Positions 41,104-52,037 are shown, counted from the first letter of the stretch. The stretch is DNA of 64,000 nt from Urophycis tenuis (GCA_036785325.1 JAXIVH010000030.1:5448842-5512841); one strand, 5' to 3'. A program made the numbers and translations. Notes: generated by a model from the sequence alone, not told the origin.

Positions 41104-41540
41104 CAAACTTCTGATGGTATCTTGCCTTCAGTGTACATATCATATATAGTTCTCTGCAAACTTATGGTGGCATCTTGCCTTCAGTGTACATATTGTATAT
41201 AGTTCTCTGCAAACCTATGGTGGCATCATGCCTTCAGTGTACATATTGTATATAGTTCTCTGCAAATCTATGGTGGCATCATGCCTTCAGTATACATATT
41301 GTATACAGTTCTCTGCAAACCTATGGTGGCATCATGCCTTCAGTATACATATTGTATATAGTTCTCTGCAAACCTATGGTGGCATCATGCCTTAAGTTCA
41401 GTGTACATATTGTATGTAGTTCTCTGCAAACCTATGGTGGCATCATGCCTTCAGTGTGCATATTGTATACAGTTCTCTGCAAACCTATGATGGCATCATG
41501 CCTTCAGTGTACATATTGTATATAGTTCTCTGCAAATGCT
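41104..41540. repeat. Minisatellite, 53-bp unit, about 8 copies
   Basis: The unit AGTTCTCTGCAAACCTATGG, then TGGCATCATGCCTTCAGTGT and ACATATTGTATAT, repeats head to tail with small changes. One unit has a 6-bp insertion. The array ends where the next LINE starts. Confidence 0.93.
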
Positions 41541-42267
41541 AGAGGGGTGAGGACCCTTGACCTGATGTATGCCAACATTAAGGAGACATACATCTCATCT
41601 TCTCTCCCCCCTCTTGGCAGGTCGGATCACAATCTGGTTCACCTCAAACCCCTTCTATGTGCCTCTGGTGAAGAGGAAGCCTGTGACCACAAGGACTGTG
41701 AGGAAGTGGTCAGAGGAATCTTACGAGGCACTGCAGTACTGTTTTGAGGTGACTGACGGTCCTGCACTCTGTGAGCCTCACGGGGAGGACATTGATGGGC
41801 TCACAGAGTGCATCACGGATACATTAACTTCTGTGTGGGATGCTATGTCCCTGCGTCGACAGTCACCTGTTACGCTAACAACAAACCTTGGATCACCAAG
41901 GACATCAAGGCCATCCTGAACGATAAGAAGAGGGCGTTCAGAGAGGGCAACCAGGCTGAGCTCAGGAGAGTACAGTAGGTACTCAAGGTCAGAATTAAGG
42001 AGGAAAAAGATAGATACAGGAGGAGAACACAAGGGAGTGGTATGAGAACCTGCCCCTCCCCCACATAACCCTGCTGCTACTGCTGCTGGCAGCCCAACAA
42101 CCAGTGCCACTCCGCCTCTCCCTCCTTCTCCCCCTCCTTATGGACCGCCCTCCTGCCTCTCACCACCTCTATTCACTCCCGGCCACTTCACACCTCCACC
42201 CTGCCCCACCCCTCCCCCCTGCGCTGCATACTGTCCTCCACTACCTGAGGACCCTATCCCTCCCCCC

Positions 42268-43430
42268 ATGGACACCTCTACAGTGTCCTTCAGGCCTGAC
42301 CAGGTGGGAAGACAACTGATTAGACTCCACTCTGGCAAAGCAGCGGGCCCTGATGGTGTGTTCCCCAGGGTACTTAAAGCCTGTGCCCCCCAGCTGTGTG
42401 TACTTAATCATGTCTTCAACCTGAGCCTGCACCTCCAGAAGGTCCCTCTGATGTGGAAGACGTCCTGCCTCGATCCTGTCCCAAAGACTCTGCGCCCCAG
42501 CAGCCCCAAGGACTACAGACCGGTGGCTCTGACATCACATATCATGAAGACCCTGGAGAGGCTTGTCTTGGAGCAGCCCAGGCCTATGTTCAGACCCTTC
42601 TCGGACCAGCTGCAGTTCGCCTACCAGCCCCGCCTGGGAGTCGAGGACTGCATCATCTACCTGCTGAACAAATTCTATTCGCATCTAGACAAGCCGGCAA
42701 GCACTGTGAGAGTCATGTTCTTTGACTTCTCCAGTGCTTTCAACACCTTACGGCCGGGTTTCCTAGGTGAGAAGATGGCGGCGATGCAGGTGGAATCCCC
42801 CTTGGTGTCCTGGATTGTTGACTACCTGATGGGCAGACCACAGTTTGTACGCCTACAGAACTGTGTATCTGACAGGGTGGTTAGCAAAACTGGGGCCCCA
42901 CAGGGGACGGTCCTTTCTCCCTTCCTCTTCACCCTCTACACCTCAGACTTCAGCTATTGCTAACATTCCTGCCACCTTCAGAAGTTTTCTGATGACTCTG
43001 CAATAGTTGGCTGTATTGATGGGGGTGATGAGGGTGAGTATAGGACTGTTGTGGGCAACTTTGTCTCTTGGTGTGAGCTGAACCATCTACAGCTCAATAC
43101 TACAAAGACAAAGGAGCTCATTGTGGACCTAAGGAGGGTCAAAACACCGGTGAGCCCTGTGTTCATCCAGGGGGTTCCTGTCAACACTGTTGAGGAGTAA
43201 AAGTACCTGGGGGTGTACTTCAACAACAAGTTAGACTGGACCAGGAACACAGAGGCCGTCTACAAGAAGGGCCAAAGCCGACTCTTTTTTCTGATTATGA
43301 GGAGGCTAAGGTCCTTCAACATCTGCAGGACAATGCCGAGGATGTTCTATGAGTCTGTTGTTGCCAGTGCGATCTTCTTCGCTGTCACATGCTGGTGCAG
43401 TGGGATGAGGGTTGCGGACACCAATAGACT
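42268..43430 (+). pseudogene. LINE reverse transcriptase
   Basis: RT blocks in order: GKAAGPDGVFPRVLKACAPQ, KDYRPVALTSHIMKTLERLV, QFAYQPRLGVEDCIIYLLN, VMFFDFSSAFNTLRP (motif A), KTGAPQGTVLSPFLFTLYTS (motif B), a TAA, then KFSDDSAIVG (motif C) and KYLGVYFNNKLDW (motif D). It continues after the MITE at 44205-44455 (LDTLTTVADRRMLSRLRTIM). Confidence 0.88.
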
Positions 43431-44200
43431 GAGTGCCCATCCACACGGAGACGATTTTCGAGTGAAACCGCAAATGTCTTGTGCGTTTAGGCCGAGCGTA
43501 AAGACGGAGACAAAGTTTTCGGTGGCTGAAACCGCACTTTTTTGAAACCAGGTCCCAGGGTGGAAAAGTCGAAAACGTTTCTGGTTTTGGCTTGGTGAGA
43601 ACACCAGAAACGCAAACGATGATGTCATCGGGCAGAGTTGGAGTGAAATAAATGTGGAGGATATGCCTTTAGAATGACTCTAGAAATAAAATAAATAATA
43701 AATATGGTTATTTATCTCCTTTTGGATTGTCTCCACAAATTAACCATTTAATGGGCGGGTAAGTGAAAACGCACCGACCTAATATCGCACAACATTGAAT
43801 ATATATTCCAAAATTGATAATTTATAGTCTATCCGATTTTCTAATCAGTGCAAACTAGTTTACACGTTGGGACGCCAGGACGCCGAGAGAGGAAGATGTT
43901 GGATGATGAATTGACTGCCTGTGTTTGACTTATCGACTGTCGAGTGATTTAGGTAGTTTCATGTTGTTGGGGATCTGTCACTTCTGCAACATGAAACTGT
44001 TTTTCGGTGGATTTCTGTTGCTGAAACAGCGCCACACACAGGCCAGGAATATGTACTACAGCGTTTCTAGAGCTAGATACGTTTCAGCAATGACTCCGTC
44101 ATTACGGAGAAAAGTCTGGCCCCCCTGCTGAGACAAATGGAGATTGCAAATGGAGACACAGATCGTTTTTCGAAATCTGGCTTCGTGTGGATGGGGCCTT
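43431..44200. mobile_element. hAT-type MITE, 770 bp, 8-bp duplication AATAGACT
   Basis: AATAGACT occurs at 43423-43430 and 44201-44208. The ends are GAGTGCCCATCCACACGGAG and, inverted, AAGGCCCCATCCACACGAAG. The 8-bp duplication fits the hAT superfamily. No transposase is inside. Removing it restores the LINE reading ...DTNRLI KRAGDVV. Confidence 0.9.
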
Positions 44201-44520
44201 AATAGACTCATCAAGAGGGCTGGTGATGTAGTGGGTGAGGAATTAGACACTCTGACTACCGTGGCAGATAGGAGGATGCTGTCCAGGTTACGGACTATCA
44301 TGGACAATGCCTTTCACCCTCTCTTTTCCATCCTGGCTCAGCGGAGGAGTTCCTTCAGCAGAAGACTCCTCTCACCGAGATGCACCACAGAGCGACTTAG
44401 GAAATCATTCCTGCCTGTGGTTATCAAGCTTTACAATTTGTCACTTTCATCGTAGTTTCTGCTGCATAACAGGTTATTCATTCATATTGCATAACTGGTC
44501 ATTTTACTACATAACTGCTC

Positions 44521-44604
44521 ATCCGGCCAACAGTTAAATCGAACACAACTGGACTTAGATTTAAATCTAAGTCCAGTTGCGTTCGATTTAACTGTTGGCC
44601 GGAT
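44521..44604. repeat. 84-bp palindrome with no spacer
   Basis: Arms 44521-44562 and 44563-44604 are reverse complements with one A/C mismatch in 42 positions. The centre is AGATTTAAATCT. Confidence 0.97.
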
Positions 44605-44994
44605 TAAACATGACCTGGATGAATGAGAACATTCATAGACATAACTGCTCTATGCTCATCTCTATGAACTGGTCTTTTTTACAACATAGAATCCGACATG
44701 CTACATCCTTGTGTATGCTATCACCTCGTATATGCCTGGATGTATGTACATTTATGTATAGTTCTTTACGTATATTTTTGTATATTGTATTACATAGGCT
44801 TATATTTCACATAGGTTATATTTTACATAGGTTTTTACATAGGTTTATATCATATATTTATATATTCTAACACTCTGCTATACGTATGTCTATACGAGTG
44901 TCTTTTTTTTCGTTTTTTCCCTGGAGTATTGTAATGAATGCAATTTCCCTCAGGGATCATTAAAGTATGTCTGTCTGTCTATCTGTCTGTCATG

Positions 44995-45600
44995 TGCGGG
45001 ATCTCCCTAGGGAGGGGGTATGGATGTAGTCCAACGGCCAACACTTCGGCATCTGGGCTACAGAGCTGTTCCTTAATACAGATGTGACCGGGATTGCACC
45101 ACCTGATATTAACTAGAACGGCGAGCCCCCCCCCCCCCCCCCCCTTCTGCTTACCACTCTTGGTACAGTCCCGGTCCGCCCGGACAGTGTGGAAATCATC
45201 GACAGATACAATTTGGTCCGTAATGTCCCTGTGCAGCCATGTCTCAGTGAAACACATCAGACTACATTCCCGATAAACTGTGTGGCTCCGCGTTAGTGCC
45301 GTTAGCTCATCCGTTTTGTTATTAAGGGAGTGAACATTCCCCATAACAATATAAAGGAGACATGGCTTGAATTTCCTCCTTTCCATATGTACGTCCCGTG
45401 TCAACCCTCTCCCCCGACGTTGTTTCCCTCCTCTGCATCCCCGGTGAGTTTTCCTCCAGAGATCGGGTGTTAAATCCGCTGGTCTGGCCACCATGCTGGC
45501 CGGCAGTAGTGCAATCAGCTGTTCTCTGGAGTAAACAAACGCAGCGTGTCCCAGTGTAGGCGGCATTGATATTTAAAATAGTCCAAGAGAAGCACAACAA
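44995..45600 (-). pseudogene. LINE endonuclease N-terminal fragment
   Basis: The minus strand reads MPPTLGHAAFVYSREQLIAL, then LYIVMGNVHSLNNKTDELTA (start of the APE domain), SLMCFTETWLHRDITDQIV with the conserved TETW, and GGGLAVLVNIRW. It is cut at 44995 by the tail of the plus-strand LINE. A run of 20 C/G (45127-45146) falls in the Gly-rich stretch. It is the 5' part of a LINE of the same group. Confidence 0.82.
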
Positions 45601-45601
45601 A

Positions 45602-45643
45602 ACTCCCTCAAACAGCATTGCAAACAATGCTGTTTGAGGGAGT
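45602..45643. repeat. Perfect hairpin, 19-bp arms
   Basis: Arms 45602-45620 (ACTCCCTCAAACAGCATTG) and 45625-45643 are exact reverse complements around CAAA. It lies at the 5' junction of the minus-strand LINE fragment. Confidence 0.97.
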
Positions 45644-45725
45644 GTAGGGCTTCCCAGTACTTCAGAGAAATAATTAAGTTAAAAAAAAGACAAAGAAAGT
45701 TAAAAGTGTAAAAAGAAAAGTGAAC

Positions 45726-46376
45726 TCAAGTCTGGAGTAGCGTAACAGGCGGCATGCAGCTTTCGCACATGCGCACTAGAGGAAGCTTTTGGTCCTGCAC
45801 CGCTCGTTGAGAGAGAACTGCTCCTACTCCTACGTCGGAGGCGTCCACCTCGACCACAAATTGTCTCTCCGGATCTGGCATCAGGAGGATGGGGGCTGAG
45901 GTGAACTTGGCCTTGAGAGACCGGAAGCTGGTGTTAGCCGCAGGAGACCACAGAAAGGGGACCTTGATGGAGGTAAGGGCTGTAAGAGGCGCAGAGACGG
46001 TACTGTAACCCCGAATAAACCTCCGGTAGAAGTTTGCAAACCCCAGAAAATGTTGCAACTGCTTACGAGAGTCAGGGATGGGCCAGGTGGTGACAGCAGA
46101 GACTTTGGCAGGGTCCATACTGAGGTTTCCCCTCCCGATTACATACCCCAGGAAGGAGACAGAAGCAGAATGGAACTCACATTTCTCTGCCTTCACAAAG
46201 AGTGAGTTCTCCAACAGCATTGTCTGGACATGGGGAACATGTTCCCCCCTGGTCTTGGAGAAAATTTGAATTTCATCCAGATATACAAATACAAATTTGT
46301 CCAATATTTCCCAAAGGACATCGTTCACTAGCGCCTGGAAGACAGTGGGGGTGTTAGTGAGACTGAAGGGCATACT
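45726..46376 (-). pseudogene. Ty3/gypsy RT-RNase H fragment
   Basis: An open frame with MPFSLTNTPTVFQALVND, VFVYLDEIQIFSKT, VSFLGYVIGRGNL, LQHFLGFANFYRRFIRGYST, and the RNase H start FVVEVDASDVGVGAVLSQR. The RT catalytic motif, normally YLDD, reads YLDE, so this copy would be inactive even if complete. It is wedged between pieces of a minus-strand LINE. Confidence 0.88.
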
Positions 46377-47375
46377 ATGTGCTGCCGGAGTAGACGGGGG
46401 AGAAGAAGGGTCCGGGTGACGGCGTAGCAGGTTAGCTTTAAATCAAATGAAGCAGCTGTCTGAACAGCGTGTTGAATGTTAGCTGACAGAACTCTGCTGC
46501 CAAGATTGTTCGGGTGGAGTCCATCGATCCAGAAGAGAAACGGGCGATTCAAAAATAGATTAAAGTTATCAATAAAACCAATGGATCATATGGATCTTGC
46601 AGGCGGACTTGAGCCAGGTGTCAAGACTGAGGATTCTGGAGAAATGGGCATGAGTTGGTAGCAGACTGCTTATCCACACGTCCTTTCCACAGGTGTTTAA
46701 GAAGGTTTAAAGGTTGTTAAAGTCCTTTTTAGTCAGCTCCGACTGGCAACGAGCTGCATCATTGGTTCCTATGTGAACTAGGACCCAGTTAATGGAGGAC
46801 GGTAGACAGCGAAGGAGGTCTGGCAGTTTCTGGAGAATAACTGGCACCTTGGCTCCGGGAAAGCAGTGTGTGGCTGCGTTGAAGAAGCTAGTGTTTCTGC
46901 TAATTGAGTCTCCTACGATGAGCGTGGTACGAGCAAAGAGGGGACACAGAGACAATCGCTGTGGTTTTTCAGCGCTCTGTGTCAGAGCAGGTGACAGCTT
47001 TGGCTTGGCGAAGGGATGACTTCAACAATGAGGGCCTTTGATTTGGGACCGGTTGAGGAATATCCTTGGGTGGTGCTGCAGAGTCAGCAGGGACCGTTCT
47101 TGGGTCTGGGGGGAGCGGAGCAACAGGGGGATCCTCTGGGTGGGCCAGGTTGTCCGAGGACAAGGCTGCATAGCCTTTTAGAGCTTCAGACCAGGCGGAG
47201 AAGCAGACCCATCTGTATCCCTCTTGCGACCGCAGATAACAACCCCAGACCAGGGTGGCTGTTTAGGGTAAGCAGGAGGACAATCGTGGAACAATAGCGG
47301 GATCCACAGGATCGTGTCACAGGATATTAGGCTAAGCGAGGTGATCTCTTTGGATTGAACAGATGCTACCTCCAT
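46377..47375 (-). pseudogene. LINE ORF1 with an SGNH/GDSL esterase-like domain
   Basis: The minus strand, in several frames, reads TTLIVGDSISRN (the GDS block), NWVLVHIGTNDAARC (the GxND block) and FLFWIDGLHPNNLGSRVLSA (the DxxH block). These are the three conserved blocks of SGNH hydrolases, a domain known in ORF1 of some CR1/L2-group LINEs. The N-terminal Pro-rich part lies near 47160-46970. Frameshifts near 46600-46700 break it. It ends where the gypsy fragment begins. Confidence 0.75.
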
Positions 47376-47464
47376 GAAGCTGGATAGCAGTGACTGTTTC
47401 TTCTGGAGTTCAGCATAGAGTTGTATGACATCTTCCCTAAGGTCAGAGATATTTCTGTTTGCCT
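47376..47464. other. Short junction between two LINE fragments
   Basis: Non-coding sequence between the ORF1 fragment and the tail of the next LINE. Confidence 0.4.
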
Positions 47465-47992
47465 GTATGATATGATATATGATATTCCTTTATTAATCCC
47501 CCTTAGGAGAAATTCACAGTGACCAGCAGTACAAGGGGATAGAGGAGTGCAATAGAATACCTGAATATATACAATATACACTAAACAATAAATAGATTTA
47601 CCTAAATTAAGATAAGATTATATGCGAGCTCTTAGAATCAGGTCAGATGAAGAATGAAAACCTATTTACATACATGGTAGTCATAATTAAGATGAACAGT
47701 GCAATTGGTAGGTGGACATACCTAGTAGTCATTATTGAGATGAACAGTGCAATTAGTAGATGAAGATAAAATAGTGCAATTGGTAACCAAGTCCTGCTGA
47801 GGTGTAGATATAAAAAATAAAAATAGATGTGCATGATGAATTTGGCAAAATGGATGTGCAGGTGTGCAAAATACAAAATGTGCAATATACAGAGGTAGTA
47901 GACATGTGAGAAGACATAAGTTACAGTGGCCTAGGAAAACAGTCCTGAGGTGTGGGGTGTGGTGTTCAGTCCATTATCTGGAGGTGTCGGGG

Positions 47993-48565
47993 CTATCGAG
48001 ACGTTGGGAGCGGGTGGTTGAGGTGTTGTAGAGTCTGATAGCTGATGGAATGAAAGAGCCCCCCCAAGCGCCTTGAGGCACGTGGCTGAGTGAGCCTGTG
48101 GCTGAACGTCCTTCTGAGTTGCCTCAGCTCGGAATAGAGAGGGTGAGAGGGGTTGTCCAGGATCACCTGCAGCTTCCCCCTCATCCTCCTCTCTGTCACC
48201 GCCTCCACACAGTCCAGCTTCATCCCCACCACAGAGCTCGCTTTCCTCACCAGCTTATTCAGCTTGCTGGCACCACCACTCCCAATGCCTCCTCCCCAGC
48301 ACACAACAGCGAAGAAGATGACACTGGCTACCACAGACTGGTAGAACATCCGTAGCAGCCTAGTGCACACATTGAAAGATCTGAGCCTCCTCAGGAAGAA
48401 CAGCCTACTCTGTCCCTTCCTGTAGACGGCCTCAGTATTGTCCGACCAGTCCAGTTTATTGTTCAGGTGCACCCCAAGGAACTTGCAGGTATCCACCATC
48501 TCCACCTCCTCCCCATTTATGGAAACCGGTAATGGGGGGCTCTTTCTGAGCCGGAAGTCCACCAC
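47993..48565 (-). pseudogene. LINE RT C-terminal region
   Basis: A 190-codon frame: VDFRLRKSPPLPVSINGEEV, CKFLGVHLNNKLDWSDNTEA, then QSRLFFLRRLRSFNVCTRLL and AVTERRMRGKLQVILDNPSH. It is the thumb/C-terminal part of the split LINE above. Confidence 0.88.
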
Positions 48566-49086
48566 CAGCTCCTTGGTTTTCCCGGTGTTGAGCTGAAGGT
48601 GGTTCCCTTCACACCAGTGGGGAACCCTCAGGGCCTTCTACGCCTTCAGAGAAGGCCTAACAAAATTCTGGACCAAAAAATATTAAATAAGAAATAACAA
48701 TTATTATTTTTTAAATTTCTATCTTATTTAATTTAATACAATACATTTAATAAATGTTCTCTCATCCATGTTCTAAAATTAAGTTTACTGTCAAATTCAC
48801 ATCAGCAATGAAATGGTTACGGTACCTAAAACATGTTATCCAATCAGAGTCGTCCGTCTCTATCAAGGCCCGGTTAGCTGGCTCATTAATTGGTTAGGAC
48901 TTCAGAAATCCTGCAGAAGGCCAAGCTATGTGTTTTGGTTTGGAGATTGAGTGGCAGATTGACCAATCACAGTTTGATTTCAAGTGGGCGGGACAAAAAA
49001 AAAAAGCTTGTAGGCCTTCACGAAGTCCTAACAGAGTGGTTGAGTCTCAATCGTTCACACCACCCTGCCGTCTCTGTGAGTTACGT

Positions 49087-49611
49087 TGTGGCTAGTTTGA
49101 TCGGATCGCCCTTTTCAAGGCGTCCTTTCACAGAAAAAATTAAAATAATAAAAAACGGAAGACCAACTCCAGAACTGGAATTAAAAGAAAAGGTTAAGAA
49201 AGTGGAAAAGCATTTCAAGACCGAAAATTATCAGCGATATCCATGGATCCATCAAGGCGTCCTTTCACAGAAAAAATTCAAATAATAAAAAACGGAAGAC
49301 CAACTCCAGAACTGGAATTAAAAGAAAAGGTTAAGAAAGTGGAAAAGCATTTCGAGACCGAAAATTATCAGCGATATCCATGGATGGCGGGCTGTAATAA
49401 AACAAACAGGCTGTACTGGTGGAGTTGTTTGCTTTTTACAACTGAGAAGTCATCCACCTGGGTCAGCGGCGGATTTGTCAGCCTTACGAATCTGACAAAG
49501 TCAGCCCACCGAAATCACGGTTCTGCGGCACACCTGCAATCGACGGTCAGTTTGACAACTTTTGGGGTGATTATGAGCCTCGATGTCCGTGTCAGCAGCG
49601 TCATGGGGTGA
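49087..49611 (+). pseudogene. hAT transposase N-terminal TTF zinc-finger region with an internal duplication
   Basis: It reads RPFTEKIKIIKNGRPTPELE, LKEKVKKVEKHFKTENYQRY, PWMAGCNKTNRLYWWSCLLF and GGFVSLTNLTKSAHRNHGSA. The NRLYxWxCLLF and LTKSAxRH phrases are typical of the TTF-type finger before hAT transposases. The Cys usually seen in NRLYCWPCLLF is Trp in one position. A 137-bp stretch is present twice in tandem. Confidence 0.78.
49115..49388. repeat. 137-bp tandem duplication
   Basis: 49115-49251 and 49252-49388 are nearly identical, with a handful of differences. 137 is not a multiple of 3, so the duplication shifts the frame. Confidence 0.93.
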
Positions 49612-50076
49612 CACTCTGGGGGACTTCATTTTATATTTTCCAGATTTTGGCTTTAGAATATGTTTATGTATGTTTATTTAACGTTGAGATGTTTCTTGTT
49701 GCGGAGAATGTTATTGATGTTATGGTCTATTTGTTTACATCCTTGTCATCGTTAATTAAAGCCGGATTGCATTTGTTTAACCCTTTCAATTCATCGTACT
49801 GTTGCTTTTTTTTCTGTGATGATTTATTTTCTCGGGGGTGATGGCTGGGGTGAAGGCCCAGCTGTAGTGCTCACGGTTCGCCACTGCTTCATACCATCCC
49901 ACAAAGTTATTCACTAGTTCCCTGTACTCCTCCTCCCTGTTGTCTGTGATAAATCCAACAATAGAGGAGTTGTCAGAGAACTTCTGCAGGTGGCATGTTC
50001 GGGAATTGTAGCAGAAATCCGAGGTGTAGAGGGTGAACAAAAATGGTGAAAGTACAGTTTCCCTGGGGTGTGCCGG

Positions 50077-51517
50077 TGTTCCGTATTAACTTGTGACCAC
50101 GTTAACTGGTGACCGTCAGCCAAATGCGTCTGTGGTTGTCGTAGAAACGACAGACGTTGAAAACTGGAAAAAGGAACGTAGCTGTCCTCGCAGATGCCTT
50201 TGTTCAGTTTCTTACCCGTTAACATTGCAATGTGTAAAAACAGACCTGACTCGTCCTTGCAGTCTAACCCAGCCTTTATTTGTGTGAACGCATCAGGTAC
50301 TCCGTCTGCTTTTAAACGTCGCTTGTGTTTGTAAACAGGAAGAGAGCTAGTTAGCTCTTCCTGCTAAAGTCTCTAATGCATCTCTAATAAAAACTCTTTA
50401 ATACATTTGGTCTATGTAGCCTGCTTCAGTAAACATGTATCAGAAGAATTATTCGGCCTTTTCAATGGCCTTATAAAAAAAATAAACATTTTCACAGGAG
50501 TCGAACACGTATCATCGTGACAAAATAAATGAAAGACGAGAGCTATTGCAGCTATTGTGACCACAGCTGGCTCTGTTACCGTATGAGCCGTGCTTCAACA
50601 CGACACATGCTTTCTCAGGCTCCAAAGATGTGTTTGGGAAATGTTTCAGACATTTAATGCACATTCAATACACATTCACAGAAAGAGCGTTTCCAACACC
50701 AACTGTACCATACATCGTTATATTAAATATTCTGAGACCCTGTCAGAAATTTACACAGAGGGCTCATACGGTAACAGAGTTTACGGTAACAGAGTCCATG
50801 TTAAAAAGAGACGGCCGAATATGTCCTGTACTGTATATGGTATTTTATGACTAGTCCTCAGTGTGCTCCTGGTGAACTGCATTAGTCTTTAGTACATTGT
50901 GTCACAAAAGTACAAGTTAAAATCCCATACAATGTTTTCGTATTTTTTTTCTATGCAAATGGACTACTGGTGACACACGTTTACTCAAGCAGGCTCCGTA
51001 TTTGTATTAGAGACTTATTCAAGACTTTAGTAGGAACAGAGCCAGGTGTGGTCACAAGTTAACGTGGTTATCCGTCCCGTGTTAAAAAGAGACGGCAGTC
51101 TGTCTGTCTGCTGTATATGTTATTTTATTAGAAATCCTCAGTGCGTTCATAGTGAGCTCTCGTCTTTCATTTATTTTGTCACGATGTTCGACTCCCGTGA
51201 AAATGTTTTTTATTTTTATAAGGCCATTGAAAAGGCTGAATATTTCTTCTGATACATGTTTACTGAAGCAGGCTCCATAGACCAAATGTATTAAAGAGTT
51301 TTTATTAGAGATGCATTAGAGACTTTAGCAGGAAGAGCTAACTAGCTCTCTTCCTGTTTACAAACACAAGCGACGTTTAAAACCAGACAAACAAAGGCAT
51401 CTACGAGGACAGCTACATCCCTTTTTCCAGTTTTCAACATCTTTCATTTCTACGACAACCACAGGCGCTTTTGGCTGACGGTCACCAGTTAACGTGGTCA
51501 CAAGTTAATACGGAACA
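50077..51517. mobile_element. 1.44-kb element with long (about 360-470 bp) terminal inverted repeats
   Basis: The ends are TGTTCCGTATTAACTTGTGA and its inverse. CCGG flanks both sides (50073-50076 and 51518-51521). The arms extend to about 50544 and 51155. The left arm has about 105 bp that the right arm lacks. The middle (50545-51154) includes imperfect direct repeats of an AAAAAGAGACGG segment and an 86-codon frame with no recognisable domain. No transposase is seen. The superfamily is uncertain. Confidence 0.85.
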
Positions 51518-52037
51518 CCGGTGTTGCTTGTCACCATGTCCGACAAGCAGTGTCGCAGCCTTACATACTGCGGCCTGTCCGTGAGGTAGTTTGTAATCCA
51601 TGCCACCATGTCAGGATCGACCTGCATCAACAGGAGCTTCTCAGCCAGCCGGCCTGGCTGGACGGTGTCAAAAGCACTGGAAAAGTCGAAGAACATGATC
51701 CTCACCATGCTCTGCGGCCTCTCCAGGTGTGTATAAGCTCTGTGAAGCAGGTAGATGATGGCATCCTCCACGCCGATGTGGGTCTGGTACGCAAACTGTA
51801 GTAGCAGTTCACAGTCCTGTGATGTTCTCGTTATAAGAGTCAATGACCAGACCGAGTATTAAGAAAATGTCATTGTTTACTTAAACGTTCCAGGCAAGCA
51901 TATATCTGTACTGCTACACATACTCGCAGGCTCTGCCCAGACTGTACGAACTACCTGTAGGGGGTCATGCAGTACATCACTGTTGTGACAAATATTACAC
52001 CTCATGAACATTACAAGTCTGAACTAGTCATGATTGG

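Larger units (their letters stand above)
41541..44994 (+). mobile_element. CR1/L2/Rex1-group LINE, plus strand, interrupted by a hAT MITE
   Basis: It begins inside the endonuclease (RTLDLMYANI, LPPLGRSDHNLVHLKP) and runs through a linker and RT. The 3' UTR ends GCAATTTCCCTCAGGGATCA then (GTCT)n at about 44994. A 770-bp hAT MITE splits the RT C-terminal region at 43431-44200, and an 84-bp palindrome lies in the 3' UTR. There are stops at 42961 (after FSYC) and 43198. It is inactive. Confidence 0.9.
48615..49886 (+). mobile_element. hAT transposon remnant, 1,272 bp
   Basis: The left end is CAGTGGGGAACCCTCAGGGC and the right end, inverted, CAGTGGCGAACCGTGAGCAC. The flanks are CTTCACAC (48607-48614) and CTTCATAC (49887-49894), an 8-bp duplication with one change. 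Inside is the start of a hAT transposase with a TTF-type zinc finger. Most of the transposase is missing. It is nested in a LINE. Confidence 0.88.
47465..51843 (-). mobile_element. CR1/L2/Rex1-group LINE, split by a hAT element and an inverted-repeat element
   Basis: Three minus-strand pieces join into one RT: 51843-51522 (QFAYQTHIGVEDAIIYLLH, FFDFSSAFDTVQPG), 50076-49887 (LFTLYTSDFCYNS, KFSDNSSIVGF, ELVNNFVGWY) and 48614-47993 (CEGNHLQLNTGKTKE, CKFLGVHLNNKLDW, FYQSVVASVIFFAVVCWGGG). The 3' UTR ends AATTTCTCCTAAGGGGGATT and AATAAAGGAATATCATA, with a (TATGA)-type tail near 47465. The breaks coincide exactly with the ends of the hAT element (48615-49886) and the inverted-repeat element (50077-51517). 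The copy is 5'-truncated. Confidence 0.9.

Noticed and set aside
41104..41540. CRISPR-like array
   Set aside because: The units are contiguous with no spacers and the genome is eukaryotic. It is a minisatellite.
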